64,000 nt of DNA from Pseudoduganella danionis (GCF_009720775.1 NZ_WNKW01000005.1:186001-250000), one strand, 5' to 3'; shown: positions 1 through 11,079, counted from the stretch's first letter. A program made the numbers and translations. The notes: a model not told the origin generated them from the sequence alone.

Positions 1-1087
1 CTGGCCGCGTACGTACGCGCAGTGCCTGCTGCAGCGCGCCATCGCTTGCCAGCAAATTGAGGGCATCGGCATCGAGCAGTAGCGGCGTGTCGGCAGCGAT
101 GGCTTGTTCCAGTAGCTGGCGGGCGTGGGCTGAACTGCCCAGCCCCGGCCCTGCAACCACCGTCGAACTAGCGTAATCGTAGCCGGCCGCCGCGCGGCAC
201 ATCAGTTCCGGCTGGCTTGCGTCATAGGGGAGAGCAGTGCCTGCGAACAGGGCGTAGACACGCCCGGCGCCCGCGTGCAAGGCCGCACGCGCTGCCAGTA
301 TCGGTGCGCCGCACATGCCTTCCGCACCGCCGACCACGGCCACGTTGCCGTAACTGCCTTTGTGGCTGTTCTGGCGGCGATTGCGCAAGTGACGCGCAAA
401 GTAGGCCACGTCGTTCAGATGCAGGCGTGCAGGCGGCACCAGCTCGCAATCGATATCGAGGCTGGCCACATCTACCAGCCCGGCATAGTCGCGCCCATCG
501 GCAGTATGCAGCCCGGGCTTGTTGGCGATGAAGGTCAGCGTGTGGCTAGCGCGCAGCGCGATGCCTTGCGCGCCGACTACCTGGCCCGTATCGGCATCGA
601 GCCCGCTGGGTACATCGAGCGCCAGTATCTGGCAGCGCAGTGTATTGACTTGCTCTACCAGCTCACGGATGGTGCCGGCCAGCGGCCGTTGCAGGCCGAT
701 GCCGAATAGGCCGTCGATCACCAGCGACCATGGGTGGCTGCCCACCAGTTCCGTCGTGTAGTCAGCGAACAAGGCATCGCAGGACAGTGCCCGCTGTAGC
801 GCGGCCTGGCGCTCGGGCGAGCTATCACCGGGTGGTGCGTAATGGATCACGCTGACGCGCGCACCGGCAAACGCGAGGTGGGCGGCTGCCTCGAGCGCGT
901 CGCCGCCGTTGTTGCCGGGGCCGGCCAGTACCAGCACGCGCGCGCCGGAGGCGGCTGCAGGCAGCAGGTCCAGTGCAGCATTGGCAGCGGCCTGGCCGGC
1001 GCGCTGCATCAGTACGCCGGGCGGCAGGGCGGCAGCAGCAGCCTGCTCGATGGCGCGGATTTCAGCGACGGTATAGAGTGGATTCAT
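1..1087 (-). CDS. nnr: Bifunctional NAD(P)H-hydrate repair enzyme (epimerase + ADP-dependent dehydratase), 3' end outside window
   Basis: The minus-strand reading frame opens at an ATG at 1087 and stays open to the window edge, giving about 362 residues. The N-terminal YjeF_N-type epimerase domain carries GPGNNGGD at residues 56-63 and a DVPSGLDADTG motif near residue 155. The second half begins the ribokinase-like dehydratase domain, with HKGSYGNVAVVGG near residue 245 followed by a GAGRV segment. In the family, the epimerase interconverts R- and S-NAD(P)HX and the dehydratase restores NAD(P)H using ADP. The C-terminal part, including the nucleotide-binding end, is off the window. It diverges from the 5-oxoprolinase gene across about 100 bases. 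Confidence 0.93.
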   Translation of the reverse strand, partial: MNPLYTVAEIRAIEQAAAAALPPGVLMQRAGQAAANAALDLLPAAASGARVLVLAGPGNNGGDALEAAAHLAFAGARVSVIHYAPPGDSSPERQAALQRALSCDALFADYTTELVGSHPWSLVIDGLFGIGLQRPLAGTIRELVEQVNTLRCQILALDVPSGLDADTGQVVGAQGIALRASHTLTFIANKPGLHTADGRDYAGLVDVASLDIDCELVPPARLHLNDVAYFARHLRNRRQNSHKGSYGNVAVVGGAEGMCGAPILAARAALHAGAGRVYALFAGTALPYDASQPELMCRAAAGYDYASSTVVAGPGLGSSAHARQLLEQAIAADTPLLLDADALNLLASDGALQQALRVRTRP

Positions 1088-1151
1088 GCTGCAATTCTAG
1101 CATCGAAATTATATGCTTTCGGCCGCGCACGGGAGCTGCTACTGCTACTAC

Positions 1152-1165
1152 AATAAGCGCTTATT
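1152..1165. promoter_or_regulatory. Perfect 14-bp palindrome, candidate operator
   Basis: AATAAGCGCTTATT is a perfect inverted repeat lying 20 bases before the ATG of the oxoprolinase gene, in the nnr/oxoprolinase divergent region. Its size and position suit a dimeric repressor site. No regulator gene is adjacent, so the binding protein is unknown. Confidence 0.4.
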
Positions 1166-1185
1166 TTGATCGTCGTGAGGCAGGT

Positions 1186-4100
1186 ATGGATTGGCAGTTC
1201 TGGATAGATCGTGGCGGCACGTTTACGGACATCGTGGCGAAGATGCCCGATAACCGCTTGCGCACACTGAAGCTGCTGTCGGAAAATCCCGAACACTACG
1301 CCGATGCCGCCGTGGCCGGCATACGCCAGCTGATGGGCGTGGCGGCTGGCCAGGCCGTGCCGGTCGGGCAGATTGCGGCCGTCAAGATGGGCACCACGGT
1401 GGCCACCAACGCGCTACTGGAGCGCAAGGGCGAACCTACCGCGCTGGCGATTACGCGCGGTTTTGGCGACGCCTTGCGCATCGCCTACCAGAACCGTCCG
1501 CGCCTGTTCGACCGTCATATCGTGCTGCCCGAACTGCTGTATCAGCGCGTGATCGAAATCGACGAACGCATGGGCGCCCATGGCGAGACCGTGCAGGCGC
1601 TTGATCTGGTACAGGCCAGGGCAGGGCTGCAGGCGGCCTATGACGATGGCCTGCGTTCACTGGCTATCATCTTCATGCATGGGTACCGCTACACCGAGCA
1701 CGAAGCGCAGGTGGCAGCACTGGCGCGAGAAATCGGTTTTAGCCAGATATCCGTATCACATCAGGTCAGCCCCATGATGAAGCTGGTGGCACGCGGTGAT
1801 ACCACGGTGGTCGATGCCTATTTGTCGCCGATACTGCGGCGCTATGTCGATCTGGTGGCGCAGCAACTGCCCGGGGTGAATCTGCAGTTCATGCAATCGA
1901 ACGGCGGCCTGACGGATGCGCGGGCGTTTCAGGGCAAGGACAGCATACTCAGTGGCCCGGCCGGCGGCATCGTCGGTATGGTCAGGGCCAGCCAGCTAGC
2001 CGGTTTCGATAAGGTCATCGGTTTCGATATGGGTGGCACATCGACCGATGTGTCGCATTTCTCGGGCGAGTTCGAGCGCGTATTCGAAACCCAGGTGGCC
2101 GGCGTGCGCATGCGCGCGCCCATGATGAGCATTCATACGGTGGCCGCTGGTGGCGGTTCGATTCTGCATTTCGATGGCAGCCGCTATCGCGTAGGTCCCG
2201 ACAGTGCCGGCGCCAATCCGGGACCGGCCAGTTACCGGCGCGGCGGCCCGCTGGCCGTCACGGACTGCAACGTCATGCTGGGCAAGATACAGCCGCGCTT
2301 CTTCCCCCATCTGTTCGGTGCTGATGGCAAGCAGGCGCTCGATACGGCGGCCGTGCGTGCGCGCTTTAGCGCCATGGCGGAGGAGATTGCCAGTGCGACC
2401 GGGCGCGCAACCAGTGCCGAGCAGGTGGCCGAAGGCTTCCTCGATATCGCAGTCGGCAATATGGCCAATGCCATCAAGCAGATATCGGTGCAGCGCGGTC
2501 ACGACGTCACCGAATATGTGCTGACCAGTTTTGGCGGCGCCGGCGGACAGCACGCCTGTCTGGTGGCCGATGCGCTGGGCATGAAGACGGTGTTCGTGCA
2601 TGCGCTCGCTGGCGTGATGTCGGCCTATGGCATGGGACTGGCCGACCAGAGCGCGATGCGCGAAGCGGCGGTGGAGATCAGGCTGGCGCAGGATGCGCTG
2701 GAACAGGTGGCGCAGCGCCTTGAACAACTGGGCGCGCAGGCCACGGCTGATCTGCAGGCGCAGGGTGTGGCGCACGAGCGTATCAGCCTGATGCGCCGTG
2801 TGCACCTGCGCTACGAAGGGACGGACAGTGCGCTGATCGTGCTGTTCGATACGCTGGACAGCATGCAGGCCCAGTTCGAAGCGGCCTACCGCAAGCGCTA
2901 TTCCTTCCTGATGCCGGCGCGTGGTCTGATCGTGGAAGCCGTTTCGGTGGAGGCCATAGGCAAATCCGATGCGCCTGCCGAATCGGTGGAGCCGGCGCCA
3001 CGCCGCATGACAGGCCTGCTGCCGCAGGCCGTGGTGCCCATGTACACGGGGGGTAAATGGTGCCAGACCAGCCTGTATTCGCGCGAACACACCCGCATCG
3101 GCGATCTGATCAAAGGGCCGGCCATCATCGCCGAGCAGAACTCCACCACTATTGTGGAAGCAGGCTGGCAGGCCGAAGTCACGCCGCACGATCATCTGGT
3201 GCTGCGGCGTATCGCGGCGCTGCCCGAGCGGCGCGCCATCGGTACCAGCGCCGATCCCGTGATGCTGGAAATCTTCAATAATCTGTTCATGTCCATTGCC
3301 GAGCAGATGGGTTTGCGGCTGCAGAATACCGCGTATTCGGTCAACATCAAGGAACGGCTGGACTTCAGTTGCGCCATCTTCGACGCCGACGGCAATCTGA
3401 TCGCCAATGCACCGCACATGCCTGTGCATCTGGGCTCCATGGGCGAGAGCATCAAGACCGTGATGCGCGAAAACGCGGGCCAAATGCAGGCCGGCGATGT
3501 GTACATGCTCAATGATCCTTACAACGGCGGCACCCATCTGCCCGACGTGACGGTGATTACGCCAGTGTTCGATGAAGCGGGTAGTACGCTGCTGTTCTAC
3601 GTGGGTTCGCGCGGCCACCACGCCGACATCGGCGGCACCACGCCCGGTTCCATGCCGCCTGATTCGCGCGTGATCGAGGACGAGGGTGTGCTGATCAATA
3701 ACTTCAAACTGGTCGATGGCGCGGCGGGTGGCCGTTTGCGCGAAGAAGAAACCCGCGCGCTGCTGGCCTCAGCGCGCCATCCAGCGCGCAATCCTGACCA
3801 GAACATGGCCGATCTGCGCGCGCAGGTGGCGGCCAACCAGAAGGGTGTGGAAGAGCTGCGCAAGATGGTGGCGCACTTCGGGCTGGAAGTGGTGCAAGCC
3901 TATATGGGCCATGTGCAGGACAATGCCGAGGAGGCTGTGCGGCGCGTGATCAGCGCACTGCAGGATGGCAGCTATACGCTGGAACTGGACAATGGCGCAC
4001 GCATACAGGTGGCGATTCGCGTCAATCAGGCCGAACGCAGCGCTGAAATCGACTTTGCCGGCACGTCGGCACAACTGGACAACAATTTCAATGCGCCTTC

Positions 4101-4797
4101 CGCCGTGTGCATGGCGGCCGTGCTGTATGTGTTCCGTACGCTGGTCAATGACGATATTCCGCTCAATGCGGGCTGTCTGAAGCCGCTCAAGGTCAGCATA
4201 CCGGCCGGATCCATGCTCAATCCCCACTATCCGGCCTCGGTGGTATCGGGCAATGTGGAGACTTCGACCTGCATCACCAACGCGCTGTATGGTGCACTCG
4301 GCGTGATGGCCGCGGCGCAGGGCACCATGAATAACTTCACTTTCGGGAATGCGCGCTACCAGTATTACGAGACCATCAGCGGCGGCTCCGGCGCCGGGCC
4401 CGGCTTCGACGGCACCAGCGTGGTCCAGACCAATATGACCAACTCGCGCCTGACCGATCCTGAAATCCTCGAATTCCGTTTCCCGGTGCGGCTGGAGAGC
4501 TACACCATACGGCGCGGCAGCGGCGGAGCAGGGCGCTGGCACGGCGGCGATGGCGGCGTACGCAAGGTACGCTTCCTCGAAGCCATGACGGCGGCCATCC
4601 TGTCGAATAACCGTGTGTATGCACCGTTCGGTATGGCGGGCGGCAGCGCGGGCGCGTGCGGTTTGAATAGCGTGGTAAGGGTTGACGGCACAGTGGAGCA
4701 CTTGCCGCATATCGGCAAGGCCGATATGCGGGCTGGTGACATGTTTGTGATCGAAACGCCGGGTGGTGGCGGCTACGGTGCGGCTGCTAGCGAGTAG
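1186..4797 (+). CDS. 5-oxoprolinase / hydantoinase family protein, HyuA-HyuB fusion
   Basis: This 1203-residue protein has the length of full-size ATP-dependent 5-oxoprolinases, which open 5-oxo-L-proline to L-glutamate. The N-terminus [12 protein letters not shown] is the hydantoinase A N-terminal signature, [11 protein letters not shown] marks the HyuA ATPase core, and the HyuB part begins near residue 690 with [18 protein letters not shown]. HyuB also shows [13 protein letters not shown] and a Gly-rich C-terminus (ETPGGGGYG). The ATG at 1186 is chosen because the signature starts there and GAGG lies just upstream; the frame stays open further upstream, but that part looks non-coding. Substrate specificity (oxoproline or a hydantoin) cannot be settled from sequence alone. 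A hairpin terminator follows directly. Confidence 0.93.
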   Translation: MDWQFWIDRGGTFTDIVAKMPDNRLRTLKLLSENPEHYADAAVAGIRQLMGVAAGQAVPVGQIAAVKMGTTVATNALLERKGEPTALAITRGFGDALRIAYQNRPRLFDRHIVLPELLYQRVIEIDERMGAHGETVQALDLVQARAGLQAAYDDGLRSLAIIFMHGYRYTEHEAQVAALAREIGFSQISVSHQVSPMMKLVARGDTTVVDAYLSPILRRYVDLVAQQLPGVNLQFMQSNGGLTDARAFQGKDSILSGPAGGIVGMVRASQLAGFDKVIGFDMGGTSTDVSHFSGEFERVFETQVAGVRMRAPMMSIHTVAAGGGSILHFDGSRYRVGPDSAGANPGPASYRRGGPLAVTDCNVMLGKIQPRFFPHLFGADGKQALDTAAVRARFSAMAEEIASATGRATSAEQVAEGFLDIAVGNMANAIKQISVQRGHDVTEYVLTSFGGAGGQHACLVADALGMKTVFVHALAGVMSAYGMGLADQSAMREAAVEIRLAQDALEQVAQRLEQLGAQATADLQAQGVAHERISLMRRVHLRYEGTDSALIVLFDTLDSMQAQFEAAYRKRYSFLMPARGLIVEAVSVEAIGKSDAPAESVEPAPRRMTGLLPQAVVPMYTGGKWCQTSLYSREHTRIGDLIKGPAIIAEQNSTTIVEAGWQAEVTPHDHLVLRRIAALPERRAIGTSADPVMLEIFNNLFMSIAEQMGLRLQNTAYSVNIKERLDFSCAIFDADGNLIANAPHMPVHLGSMGESIKTVMRENAGQMQAGDVYMLNDPYNGGTHLPDVTVITPVFDEAGSTLLFYVGSRGHHADIGGTTPGSMPPDSRVIEDEGVLINNFKLVDGAAGGRLREEETRALLASARHPARNPDQNMADLRAQVAANQKGVEELRKMVAHFGLEVVQAYMGHVQDNAEEAVRRVISALQDGSYTLELDNGARIQVAIRVNQAERSAEIDFAGTSAQLDNNFNAPSAVCMAAVLYVFRTLVNDDIPLNAGCLKPLKVSIPAGSMLNPHYPASVVSGNVETSTCITNALYGALGVMAAAQGTMNNFTFGNARYQYYETISGGSGAGPGFDGTSVVQTNMTNSRLTDPEILEFRFPVRLESYTIRRGSGGAGRWHGGDGGVRKVRFLEAMTAAILSNNRVYAPFGMAGGSAGACGLNSVVRVDGTVEHLPHIGKADMRAGDMFVIETPGGGGYGAAASE

Positions 4798-4800
4798 ATC

Positions 4801-4834
4801 GCGCCAGCGCTGGGTGGGGCTGGCGCCAGTTTTT
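4801..4834 (+). terminator. Rho-independent terminator of the oxoprolinase gene
   Basis: A perfect 8-bp stem, GCGCCAGC (4801-4808) with GCTGGCGC (4819-4826), has a 10-base loop and is followed by CAG and five T residues. It starts three bases after the stop codon. Confidence 0.8.
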
Positions 4835-4875
4835 GCTACCCCGGGTACTGTCTGGCGATACCCGGCCGCGCTGCC

Positions 4876-4904
4876 TTGATGCTGCAGAGTTGCGCGCGTA
4901 CAGT
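4876..4904 (+). promoter_or_regulatory. Possible sigma-70 promoter for the small membrane ORF
   Basis: TTGATG (4876-4881) and TACAGT (4899-4904) are separated by exactly 17 bases and lie about 35 bases before the GTG at 4940. Each hexamer matches the consensus at four of six positions, so this is only moderate support. Confidence 0.35.
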
Positions 4905-4939
4905 CATGGCTTCACTAAATGACACTAGCGGAGAAGACT

Positions 4940-5083
4940 GTGCGTACGCTTACCCGATTACTGCGCGCCGGCGCCCAGACCCATGCTGCCATCCAGTCGG
5001 CGGCGGCTTTATGCGCTCTGTACTTTATCTCGTGGTACCTGATCGCCTACTGGTCTAACATCCCCGGCTCGCTGATGCTCTGA
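4940..5083 (+). CDS. Candidate 47-residue single-pass membrane protein
   Basis: A GTG at 4940 preceded by GGAG (4930-4933, six-base spacing) opens a 47-codon frame. The product has a basic, amphipathic N-terminus (VRTLTRLLRAG), then a hydrophobic segment with several aromatic residues (ALCALYFISWYLIAYW, about residues 24-39) and a short tail. A promoter-like pair lies upstream and the preceding gene is closed by a terminator, so it would be its own transcript. It overlaps the 3' end of the convergent response-regulator gene by 75 bases. I recognise no family. It could be chance, but promoter, Shine-Dalgarno and membrane span together make it plausible. Confidence 0.4.
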   Translation: MRTLTRLLRAGAQTHAAIQSAAALCALYFISWYLIAYWSNIPGSLML

Positions 5084-6724
5084 TTCCACCAGCGCGGAAA
5101 TCCCGTATTTACGCTGGGTGTGGGCAAACTGGGCTTCCAGCTGGGCCAGTGCAGCGTGATGGGGATCGAGCAGGCGCATGCGTCCCAGCAGGGTAGCGCA
5201 ATGTTTGCCTAGCTGGGCTTCCCAGCCCAGATCTTCCAATTGTTTCAGTATGGCCGAGGTGGCCGCCAGTGCCAGCGACATATTGGCTGGTGCCTTGCGC
5301 AGGCCGGCATTGAGCGTATCGACGGCGGCGCGCAGATCGCCCTGACTGCGCTGCTCCGAGGCGTGCTCTATCAGTTCGTCCACCTGATGCTTGATTTCCT
5401 TGCTCATGCCTTCGGCCAGATCATGGCGGCCGGCTTTCTCGAACACCTGCACGGCATCGTCCATGGACACGCCGCTATCCGTATCGTTCATCAGGTTGAT
5501 CATCAGCTCGGAGGCTTGCGCATCCAGTTCGGCATTCAGGCAGCTATGCACTACGCCGACCTTGAGCTCGGTCGACAGGCCGCGGCTGACGGTAATTGCA
5601 CTGACGGCATTGGTAAATTCGGTGGCCGCGCCTTTGCGGTTGCCCGTCATTTCATGCAGCATGCCGGCAGCCACGGCGCGGCAGGCATCCACATTGGCGC
5701 TGCTGCGTAGCGAACGTTCCATATCGCGGATGACGCCGCTGATCTGGCCGGTGTCGCCCTTGGCGACTAGCGTCTTGACCAGCTTGACGTGATCTTCGGG
5801 ATCGCGGAATTCCGAATATTTGGCCTTGGCCACCACCTGTTTGAAGGCTTTTTCGGCGGCCACCACGTCACCCGTCTCGAGCGCCACTTCGCCCAGATGG
5901 CGCAGCCGTCCGACCAGATTGGGCGAAATGGCTACTGCGTCTTCCAGGATTTTCTTGGCGGTTTCCTGTGCGCCCAGCGCTATATGGGTGCGCGCCAGCA
6001 AGTCGTAGGCGGACATGAATTTGGGATTGGCCGACAGCAGACCTTCCAGCGTGGCGCAGGCGTCGGCATATTTCTCCTGGGCGAACTGGCAGCGCGCCAC
6101 GCCCATCTGCGCCCAGGCGATGGCGCGATTGATGACGATGACCTGATAGACCAGCTCCGCTTCGGCGTATTCGCCTCTGCTCATCAGCAGTTCCGCGCGC
6201 AGGCGGGCGAAGTCGGTGGCATAGGCCGGATTGGCCGCTTCGCGGCTGCGGCATTCTTCGATGGCTTTGCCGATATTGCCTGCTTCGGCCAACTGGTGCA
6301 CGGGCAGGAATACGGCGCGGCGGGTGATCGCGCGACGCATGCGTTGCTGCAGCATGTCCACCGTGAATGGCTTGAGCACGTAGTCGGTGGGCGTCAGCTC
6401 GGCCGCACCGATGACCTTGCTGTACACGCCTTCCGAGGTCAGCATGATGAAAATGCTCGAGGGTGGCAGCAATTTATGGGCGCGCAAGTCCTCCAGCAGC
6501 TGCTGGCCATCCTGGCCATTCTGCTCGCCACTGCCATTGCCCAGATCGTACTCACACAGCACGATATCGAACGGTTTCTTCGCCAATTGCCGGATGGCAG
6601 TACCAGAACTGACCGCGTAATCGATCTTGGTGATGCCGGCCTGGGCGAGCATATTGTGCAGGTTGCCGCGCATGCCCGGATTGGGGTCGACGATCAACAC
6701 TGACAAATCACTATTTTCGGCCAT
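5009..6724 (-). CDS. Response regulator receiver domain fused to TPR repeats, atypical Glu at phosphosite
   Basis: This 571-residue protein has an N-terminal CheY-like receiver domain (about residues 8-135) and then an all-helical region of TPR-like repeats (about 150-530). Receiver landmarks are present: acidic-pocket D13 (IVDPN), the conserved Thr in FIMLTSE and the Lys in VLKPF. The position that normally holds the phospho-accepting Asp is Glu58 (IVLCEYDLG), encoded by GAG. Glu can mimic phospho-Asp, so the protein may not depend on phosphorylation. There is no DNA-binding output domain; the TPR part suggests protein-protein output. No kinase gene is nearby. The last 25 codons overlap the small ORF on the other strand. 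Confidence 0.88.
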   Translation of the reverse strand: MAENSDLSVLIVDPNPGMRGNLHNMLAQAGITKIDYAVSSGTAIRQLAKKPFDIVLCEYDLGNGSGEQNGQDGQQLLEDLRAHKLLPPSSIFIMLTSEGVYSKVIGAAELTPTDYVLKPFTVDMLQQRMRRAITRRAVFLPVHQLAEAGNIGKAIEECRSREAANPAYATDFARLRAELLMSRGEYAEAELVYQVIVINRAIAWAQMGVARCQFAQEKYADACATLEGLLSANPKFMSAYDLLARTHIALGAQETAKKILEDAVAISPNLVGRLRHLGEVALETGDVVAAEKAFKQVVAKAKYSEFRDPEDHVKLVKTLVAKGDTGQISGVIRDMERSLRSSANVDACRAVAAGMLHEMTGNRKGAATEFTNAVSAITVSRGLSTELKVGVVHSCLNAELDAQASELMINLMNDTDSGVSMDDAVQVFEKAGRHDLAEGMSKEIKHQVDELIEHASEQRSQGDLRAAVDTLNAGLRKAPANMSLALAATSAILKQLEDLGWEAQLGKHCATLLGRMRLLDPHHAALAQLEAQFAHTQRKYGISALVESEHQRAGDVRPVGDQVPRDKVQSA

Positions 6725-7029
6725 CTTAGCGCATTAAGTTAAAGTTGAATCTAGCATACTCTAAGGCAACCTAAAATGTTACCAAAACACGCTGAAAGCG
6801 CCATTTTTGGTCTATATTGGGCCCCGGGAAGGTGAAAAATGTTGCTTTGAAAGCAGTTTTTGTCTGCATTTGGCGCTGTATAGACAGCGTGGTAAAGGGT
6901 ATAATGCGCGCAAAGGAATTCTGCCACTCAGGTAGTAAGACATCCGTAGTACGACATCAGTAACAATCGTGTCCTCATGCCTCATCGCCCTTTAATCCGC
7001 AGCCTTGCTGCATCAACCATCTTCCAACC
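6725..7029. other. Intergenic region between response regulator and purL
   Basis: This 305-base divergent spacer contains no convincing gene. It is more AT-rich than its surroundings and carries the likely purL promoter with an overlapping dyad (6874-6905). A leader of about 118 bases lies between that promoter and the purL ATG, which has no clear Shine-Dalgarno sequence. I found no recognisable riboswitch. Confidence 0.6.
6874..6905 (+). promoter_or_regulatory. Likely purL promoter with dyad overlapping the spacer
   Basis: A perfect -10 hexamer TATAAT sits at 6900-6905. The best -35 candidate (CTGTAT, 6876-6881, 18-base spacer) is weak. The dyad CGCTGT-atag-ACAGCG (6874-6889) covers the -35 region, as expected for an activator or repressor site. 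It does not resemble the E. coli PurR box. Confidence 0.45.
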
Positions 7030-10000
7030 ATGTTGATTCTGCCGGGCTCCAACGCCCTGTCCGCATTCCGTAGCCAACGCCTGTTGACCCAACTGCAAGC
7101 TGTGCTGCCTGCCATTGCCGCCGTTCAGGCGCGCTTCGTCCACTTTATCGATGCCTCCGCGCCGCTGTCCGACGACGACAGCCGCCGTCTCGGTGCGCTG
7201 CTGACCTACGGTGAGCCAGCCCATCCGGACAACACGGAAGGCGCCGTCGAGGAATTCTTCGTGATTCCGCGTCTGGGCACCATTTCGCCATGGGCCTCGA
7301 AAGCGACCGATATCGTGCACAACTGCGGCATGGCCCATGTGAAGCGGGTAGAGCGCGGTATCGCTTACCGCATCAATCTGAAGGCCGGCATACTGGGCAG
7401 CAGCATCGGTGCGACCAAGCACCTGAGCGCCGAACAGGCACAGGCTGTGGCAGCGTTGCTGCACGACCGCATGACGGAATCCGTGCTGCGTCATCCGGAT
7501 GAAGCGGCAGGCCTGTTCCGCACGCTGGAAGCGCGTCCGCTGGAAACCGTGGACGTGATCGGTGCCGGCAAGGCCGCACTCGAAAAAGCCAATACCGACC
7601 TCGGTCTGGCCATGTCGGACGATGAAATCGAATATCTGGACGCAGCTTTCACCAAAGCGGGCCGCAACCCGACTGACGTGGAACTGATGATGTTCGCACA
7701 GGCTAACAGCGAGCACTGCCGCCATAAGATCTTCAACGCCGACTGGACCATCGACGGCGTGGCCCAGCCTAAATCGCTGTTCGGCATGATCAAGAACACC
7801 CACCAACTGCAGCCTAAGGGCACGGTGGTGGCGTACAGCGACAACTCCTCGATCATGGAAGGCGCCGAAGTGATGCGCTTCTTCCCGCAAGGCGAAGTGC
7901 ACCAGTACGCGCCTGTGACGGAGCTGACCCACACGCTGATGAAAGTGGAAACCCACAACCACCCGACCGCGATTTCGCCATTCCCGGGCGCCTCTACCGG
8001 CGCTGGCGGCGAGATCCGCGACGAAGGTGCAACGGGCCGTGGCGCCAAGCCGAAAGCCGGCCTGACCGGCTTCACCGTATCGAATCTGATGCTGCCGGGT
8101 GCCGTGCAGGCATGGGAAAACGATGCCAGCGTGACGGGTCCTGTGGCCGATTACCGTGACAGCGGCAAAGCCTACGGCAAGCCTGACCGCATCGCTTCGG
8201 CGCTGCAGATCATGATCGAAGGCCCGCTCGGTGGCGCTGCCTTCAGCAACGAATTCGGTCGTCCGGTACTGGGCGGCTACTTCCGTACCTACGAGCAGAA
8301 CATCGGCAAGCAGTTCGCCGGCGCGCACGATACCGTGATGGGTTACCACAAGCCGATCATGATTGCGGGTGGTATCGGCAATATCTCGGCCCAGCACACC
8401 CACAAGAACGATATCCCGGTCGGCAGCCTGTTGGTGCAGCTGGGTGGACCGGGCATGCGCATCGGTATGGGCGGTTCGGCTGCGTCGTCGATGGCGACCG
8501 GTACCAACACGGCCGATCTGGACTTCGACTCGGTACAGCGCGGCAATCCGGAAATGGAACGCCGTGCCCAGGAAGTGATCAATAGCTGCTGGCAGCTGGG
8601 TCCCAAGAATCCGATCATCTCCATCCACGACGTGGGTGCCGGTGGTCTGTCGAATGCCTTCCCTGAAATTACCAACGACGCCAAGCGCGGTGCGATCTTC
8701 GATCTGCGCAAGATTCCGCTCGAAGAAAGCGGCATGGCACCGAAAGAGATCTGGTCCAACGAATCGCAGGAACGTTATGTACTGGCGATTGCACCGGAAA
8801 GTCTGGAGCTGTTCCAAGGCCTGTGCGAGCGTGAGCGCTGCCTGTTCGCCGTGGTTGGTACGGCCACGGAAGAGCGCCAGCTCAAGCTGATCGATCCGGA
8901 ACTGGGCAACTCGCCCGTCGATATGCCGATGGAAGTCCTGCTCGGCAAACCGCCGAAAATGCAGCGCGATGTACACCATGTGCAGAACGATTTCCCAGCC
9001 ATCGACCTGACCGGCATGGATCTGGAAGAAGTGGCCAAGCGCGTGCTGCTGCTGCCTACCGTGGGCGACAAGTCCTTCCTGATCACCATCGGTGACCGTA
9101 GCGTGGGCGGCATGTCCGTGCGCGACCAGATGGTCGGTCCATGGCAGGTGCCGGTGGCTGATTGCGCCGTCACGGCCATGAGTTTCGAAGGCTACAAGGG
9201 CGAAGCCATGGCCATGGGCGAGCGTACCCCGCTGGCCGTGATCGACGCTGCGGCTTCGGGCCGTATGGCCGTGGCGGAAGCCGTGACCAATATCGCTGCT
9301 GCACCGATCAACGATATTTCCGACATCAAGCTGTCGGCCAACTGGATGGCGGCCTGCGGCCAGCCCGGCCAGGATGCAGCGCTGTACGACACGGTGAAAG
9401 CCGTGGGTATGGAACTGTGCCCGGCACTGGGCATCTCCATCCCGGTCGGTAAAGATTCGCTGTCGATGCGCACCACCTGGAAAGACGAAGGCGAGAGCAA
9501 GGCGGTGACTTCGCCGGTATCGCTGATCGTGTCCTCGTTCGCGCCAGTGTACGACGTACGCAAATCGCTGACCCCGCAGATCCGCACCGACCTCGGTGAT
9601 ACCTCCATCATCCTGATCGATCTGGGCCGCGGCAAGAACCGTATGGGCGCGTCGGCACTGTCGCTGGTCATGGGCCAGCTCGGCAATGAAACGCCGGACG
9701 TGGACAGCCCGGAAGATCTGAAAGGCTTCTTCGCCGCCATCCAGCAACTGAACAAGGAAGACAAGCTGCTGGCCTACCACGACCGTTCTGACGGTGGCCT
9801 GTACGGCACGCTGACGGAAATGGCGTTCGCTGGCCGTGCCGGCCTGTCGATCAATCTCGACATCCTGACGCTGGATCAGGGCCATGGTGCCGATCAGGGC
9901 GATGCCAAGAACTGGGCTGGCCAGATCGCCGAGCGCCGCAACGAGCAGACCCTGCGTGCGCTGTTCTCGGAAGAACTGGGTGCGGTAATTCAGGTACGCG

Positions 10001-11079
10001 CCGAAGAGAAGTCGCTGGTGATGGATGTGCTGCGCAGCTACAACCTCGGCGCCTGCAGCCACATCATCGGTAAGCCTAACGACCGTGGCGTGATCGAGTT
10101 CACGCGCGATGCCAAGACCATCTACGCGCAGCCACGCTCGGCGCTGCACCGTCTGTGGAGCGAGACCAGCTGGCGTATCGCGCGTCTGCGCGACAATCCG
10201 GCCTGCGCCGATGCCGAATACGACCGTCTGCTCGACGAAACCGATCCGGGCATGACCCCGCGTATCACTTTCGATCTGAGCGAAAACGTGGCTGCGCCAT
10301 TCCTCGCTACCGGCGTGCGTCCACGCGTGGCTATCCTGCGCGAGCAGGGCGTCAACTCGCATATCGAAACGGCTTACGTGATGCACCAGGCAGGCTTCAC
10401 GGCGGTCGACGTGCACATGAGCGACCTGATTGCGGGCCGCGTCAAGCTCGATGACTTCCAGGGCATCATCGCCGTTGGCGGCTTCTCCTACGGCGACGTG
10501 CTCGGTGCAGGCGAAGGCTGGGCCAAGACCATCCTGTTCAACAACGCACTGTCCGACCAGTTCGCGCGCTTCTTTGCCCGTACCGACAGCTTCGGTCTGG
10601 GCGTCTGCAACGGCTGTCAGATGATGAGCAATCTGAAGTCCATCATTCCGGGCGCGCATGCGTGGCCTAAGTTCACCACCAACAAGTCGGAGAAATTCGA
10701 AGCCCGCTTCGCCATGGTAGAAGTGCTGGATTCGCCGTCGATCTTCTTCAGCGGCATGGCTGGCACGCAGACGGCCATCGCCATCGCCCACGGCGAAGGC
10801 TATGCCGACTTCAGCCAGACCGGCGACATCACGCAGGCCGTGGCCGCCATGCGCTACATCGACAACCGTGGCGCGGCGACGGAAGCCTATCCGTACAACC
10901 CTAACGGTTCGCCGCAGGGGCTGACGTCGGTGACCACGGCCGATGGCCGCTTCACGGTGATGATGCCGCACGCCGAACGCGTATTCCGCACCGTGCAGCA
11001 ATCGTGGCATCCGGACGCATGGGGCGAGGATTCGCCATGGATGCGCATGTTCCGCAACGCCCGCAAGTTCGTCGGCTAA
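7030..11079 (+). CDS. purL: Phosphoribosylformylglycinamidine synthase, long single-chain form
   Basis: The 1349-residue product matches the length of the large PurL of beta- and gammaproteobacteria, which converts FGAR, glutamine and ATP to FGAM in purine synthesis. The sequence shows the synthetase core ([13 protein letters not shown] motif at [15 protein letters not shown], then [20 protein letters not shown]), the second ATP-grasp-like half ([14 protein letters not shown]) and a C-terminal class I glutaminase with the nucleophile Cys in [12 protein letters not shown]. Codon use is strongly biased to GC-ending and preferred codons, consistent with high expression. The ATG at 7030 is the first in frame after the promoter but lacks a clear Shine-Dalgarno. 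A strong terminator follows. Confidence 0.98.
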   Translation: MLILPGSNALSAFRSQRLLTQLQAVLPAIAAVQARFVHFIDASAPLSDDDSRRLGALLTYGEPAHPDNTEGAVEEFFVIPRLGTISPWASKATDIVHNCGMAHVKRVERGIAYRINLKAGILGSSIGATKHLSAEQAQAVAALLHDRMTESVLRHPDEAAGLFRTLEARPLETVDVIGAGKAALEKANTDLGLAMSDDEIEYLDAAFTKAGRNPTDVELMMFAQANSEHCRHKIFNADWTIDGVAQPKSLFGMIKNTHQLQPKGTVVAYSDNSSIMEGAEVMRFFPQGEVHQYAPVTELTHTLMKVETHNHPTAISPFPGASTGAGGEIRDEGATGRGAKPKAGLTGFTVSNLMLPGAVQAWENDASVTGPVADYRDSGKAYGKPDRIASALQIMIEGPLGGAAFSNEFGRPVLGGYFRTYEQNIGKQFAGAHDTVMGYHKPIMIAGGIGNISAQHTHKNDIPVGSLLVQLGGPGMRIGMGGSAASSMATGTNTADLDFDSVQRGNPEMERRAQEVINSCWQLGPKNPIISIHDVGAGGLSNAFPEITNDAKRGAIFDLRKIPLEESGMAPKEIWSNESQERYVLAIAPESLELFQGLCERERCLFAVVGTATEERQLKLIDPELGNSPVDMPMEVLLGKPPKMQRDVHHVQNDFPAIDLTGMDLEEVAKRVLLLPTVGDKSFLITIGDRSVGGMSVRDQMVGPWQVPVADCAVTAMSFEGYKGEAMAMGERTPLAVIDAAASGRMAVAEAVTNIAAAPINDISDIKLSANWMAACGQPGQDAALYDTVKAVGMELCPALGISIPVGKDSLSMRTTWKDEGESKAVTSPVSLIVSSFAPVYDVRKSLTPQIRTDLGDTSIILIDLGRGKNRMGASALSLVMGQLGNETPDVDSPEDLKGFFAAIQQLNKEDKLLAYHDRSDGGLYGTLTEMAFAGRAGLSINLDILTLDQGHGADQGDAKNWAGQIAERRNEQTLRALFSEELGAVIQVRAEEKSLVMDVLRSYNLGACSHIIGKPNDRGVIEFTRDAKTIYAQPRSALHRLWSETSWRIARLRDNPACADAEYDRLLDETDPGMTPRITFDLSENVAAPFLATGVRPRVAILREQGVNSHIETAYVMHQAGFTAVDVHMSDLIAGRVKLDDFQGIIAVGGFSYGDVLGAGEGWAKTILFNNALSDQFARFFARTDSFGLGVCNGCQMMSNLKSIIPGAHAWPKFTTNKSEKFEARFAMVEVLDSPSIFFSGMAGTQTAIAIAHGEGYADFSQTGDITQAVAAMRYIDNRGAATEAYPYNPNGSPQGLTSVTTADGRFTVMMPHAERVFRTVQQSWHPDAWGEDSPWMRMFRNARKFVG

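Noticed and set aside
973..1185. N-terminal extension of the oxoprolinase frame
   Set aside because: The translation is Ala/Gln/Arg-rich, overlaps the nnr start, and the family signature begins at the ATG at 1186.
1996..3621. 541-codon open frame on the minus strand inside the oxoprolinase gene
   Set aside because: It is antisense to a clear HyuA-HyuB protein and shows the same His-rich shadow composition.
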